The notes beneath the pieces are model-generated. The model did not search any database, was not told the origin of the DNA, and saw nothing but the letters and a program-made list of their open reading frames with translations. Shown here piece after piece: positions 7,510 to 8,420 of a stretch of 8,420 bases of DNA; the first letter of the stretch is position 1; each line of letters opens with the position of its first letter. The position numbers and the translations under genes are program-made. Source of the DNA: Candidatus Aminicenantota bacterium (lineage in GTDB: Bacteria; Acidobacteriota; Aminicenantia; Aminicenantales; UBA8522); assembly GCA_016934895.1 (NCBI GenBank), contig JAFGRZ010000162.1, positions 1 to 8,420 on the forward strand, given 5' to 3'.

Positions 7510-7986
7510 CTAGAGCTTTTCCTGGGGGAACGTTTCTTTGACCAGATCTTGCCAGACCTTGAAACGGGGAAAATAGATGAATTCGAGAATAAGGGAGACC
7601 AACAAGAGCGAGTAGAAATCCCGAGAGGAGCCGGTCAGGAAAAAGAGGGCCAATCCGAACACGGCCGGAAGCTCGGCCAGGGCCGCCGTTACGATCGCTC
7701 CCCGGCTCAAGCGCCCGCCGAATCCGGCCATGTCTTCCCCCGAAAACGGCCGGGTCAGCGACCTGGCCACGCCGCGCACAACCAGGACCGCTGCGATCGC
7801 CGCCGCGTAGAAAACATAGCGAAGCGGTTGAAGATGGAATTCCGGGAGAAAACCCATGAACGGCTTGAGTTGGGATTTGATGAGTTCGACGATGAGGGCG
7901 TACAGGAACAGCCCGGCGATCAGGGAGGCGTTGACAAGGAAAGCGGTCCGGAAGGGCTTTCGCAAAGAATGGAAATCAGATGCCAT
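7510..7986 (-). CDS. Small four-helix membrane protein of unknown function
   Basis: This 158-residue protein has hydrophobic helices at about 14-36, 54-72, 94-118 and 123-139, with short basic termini. I do not recognise a named family. The third helix contains an in-membrane acidic residue in 'ALAELPAVFGLALFFLTG' (Glu105), a pattern somewhat like the second helix of V/F-type proteolipid (subunit c) proteins and of several uncharacterised 4-TM bacterial proteins; this is a weak resemblance and no ATPase genes are nearby. Start: ATG at 7986 is preferred over an in-frame GTG at 7995 because AGAGGT sits 7 nt before the ATG and overlaps the GTG. It is the first gene after the promoter-like region and probably heads the cluster with the M1 peptidase, although the 142-nt gap leaves room for a separate start. 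Confidence 0.75.
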   Translation of the reverse strand: MASDFHSLRKPFRTAFLVNASLIAGLFLYALIVELIKSQLKPFMGFLPEFHLQPLRYVFYAAAIAAVLVVRGVARSLTRPFSGEDMAGFGGRLSRGAIVTAALAELPAVFGLALFFLTGSSRDFYSLLLVSLILEFIYFPRFKVWQDLVKETFPQEKL

Positions 7987-8170
7987 GGTCACCACCTCTT
8001 TTTACGGAGATTCAATGAACAAAGTTCAATCCCTCAGCGATAATCCCGTTTCCCCGGGGTCGGCGTTTATCATATGTCATTGCGCTTTTTTTTCAAGCGC
8101 TGAAAGGCCAAGTCCAAGAGGAGGTTCCTCTGATTGGGCGAATAGTGTGGTTAATATCAAGCCCTGAGAG
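7987..8170. other. Non-coding leader region upstream of the membrane/peptidase cluster
   Basis: No convincing gene is found here on either strand. Besides the promoter, it holds an AGAGGA/TCCTCT hairpin with a 3-nt loop (8117-8131) that lacks a T-tail, so no terminator is called. The short frames crossing it lack ribosome sites and look like chance. Confidence 0.6.
8069..8096 (-). promoter_or_regulatory. Sigma70-type promoter for the 4-TM/M1 cluster
   Basis: On the minus strand TTGAAA (8096-8091) and TATGAT (8074-8069), each one or two changes from consensus, are separated by 16 nt with an A-rich spacer. Transcription would begin near 8062, leaving a leader of about 75 nt to the ATG at 7986. 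The -35 box lies in a GCGCTT/AAGCGC inverted repeat (8082-8087 and 8095-8100), which might be an operator or chance. The leader also holds the palindrome CCCCGGGG (8052-8059). Confidence 0.55.
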
Positions 8171-8190
8171 GGGATCAGCCGCCATCGGCC
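8171..8190 (+). repeat. Left terminal inverted repeat (20 bp)
   Basis: It begins GGGATCAGCC and ends GCCATCGGCC, and is the exact reverse complement of 8400-8419. Pairing stops at 8191 (G opposite A at 8399), which defines the inner boundary; outside, 8170 G faces 8420 A. Confidence 0.85.
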
Positions 8191-8399
8191 GCAGCGACAG
8201 TTGAGGGTTTAGCCTTCGCGAGAGGCTCTTCGAGGGCACCCGCTCCGGCGGGCGCGAGGACTGTTTGAGCACGGTGAGAACTTGCGGCCAGGCGAAAGCA
8301 GCCAAGAGACTGGGATTGGGGAGTGAATCGAACGTGCGGAGTTCCGCAGCGCCGAGAAGAGCGTTGAGCGAACGGCGTTAAAAACCCGAACGGGAGCGA

Positions 8400-8419
8400 G
8401 GCCGATGGCGGCTGATCCC
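8400..8419 (-). repeat. Right terminal inverted repeat (20 bp)
   Basis: It begins GGCCGATGGC and ends GGCTGATCCC, and is the exact reverse complement of 8171-8190. Only one base of the window lies beyond it, so the right flank cannot be examined. Confidence 0.85.
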
Positions 8420-8420
8420 A

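Larger units (their letters stand above)
8171..8419. repeat. 249-bp non-coding element with perfect 20-bp terminal inverted repeats and internal hairpins
   Basis: The two ends are exact reverse complements over 20 bp. The inside has no credible gene but many small stems: AGCCT/AGGCT (8211-8226); CCCGC-TCCG-GCGGG (8239-8252); CTTG...GCGAAAGC...CAAG with a GAAA tetraloop (8281-8306); TGCGG-AGTT-CCGCA (8335-8348); GCGCCG/CGGCGT (8349-8378); and CCC-GAAC-GGG (8385-8394). The whole would fold as a multi-branched structure closed by a 20-bp stem. Possible identities are a MITE-like non-autonomous element, a structured non-coding RNA, or a dispersed intergenic repeat. No transposase gene or target duplication can be seen, because the right side ends one base after the repeat. 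Confidence 0.6.

Noticed and set aside
8082..8100. Terminator hairpin GCGCTT/AAGCGC
   Set aside because: The T-run is in the loop rather than after the stem, and it coincides with promoter elements.
8093..8305. 70-codon minus-strand frame inside the inverted-repeat element
   Set aside because: It starts inside the element and runs across the left inverted repeat, with no ribosome site and an Arg/Ser/Pro-rich low-quality product; a translated structured repeat is more likely.
8315..8350. tRNA-like T-loop (GTTCGATTC on the minus strand)
   Set aside because: The flanking five bases on each side do not pair and no acceptor or anticodon stem can be found.

Overview
The window looks like chromosomal DNA of a Gram-negative (diderm) bacterium. 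It encodes a TolC-type outer-membrane protein, a periplasmic adaptor, several Sec-exported proteins and polytopic membrane proteins. GC is moderately high (high fifties by eye), genes are tightly packed, and strong GGAGG-type ribosome sites precede most starts. Gene style (lysine-rich signal peptides, an M1 peptidase with GGMEYP, a DUF4097 protein, a TolC protein with a 'NQPLLKNFG' segment) reminds me of the Acidobacteriota/Aminicenantes part of the tree. That placement is an impression with low confidence. No sign of phage, CRISPR, tRNA or rRNA was found.

Every convincing gene lies on the minus strand, so the biological order runs from high to low coordinates. From the right edge: (a) 7987-8420 is non-coding. 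It holds a plausible sigma70-type promoter (8069-8096) and, from 8171 to 8419, a roughly 250-bp element bounded by perfect 20-bp inverted repeats and full of small hairpins. (b) 7986-3457 is a probable four-gene envelope cluster: a 4-TM protein, a large secreted M1-family metallopeptidase, a 6-TM protein overlapped by the M1 gene's end signals, and a secreted DUF4097 beta-repeat protein. (c) 3396-1999 is a beta-CASP metallo-beta-lactamase RNA nuclease. It starts at TTG, with its ribosome site inside a perfect hairpin. (d) A consensus-like promoter at 1956-1984 starts a new unit: an RND/ABC-type periplasmic adaptor (1877-600) followed by a TolC-family outer-membrane channel, cut off by the left edge (515-1).

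Functionally the window joins three themes: envelope proteolysis and unknown membrane proteins, RNA turnover, and a tripartite efflux or export system whose inner-membrane energising part is not in view. The genes with clear catalytic motifs (M1, beta-CASP) keep their expected metal ligands and appear active. The least explained parts are the inverted-repeat element at the right edge, the hairpin over the RNase start, and the two membrane proteins flanking the M1 peptidase.
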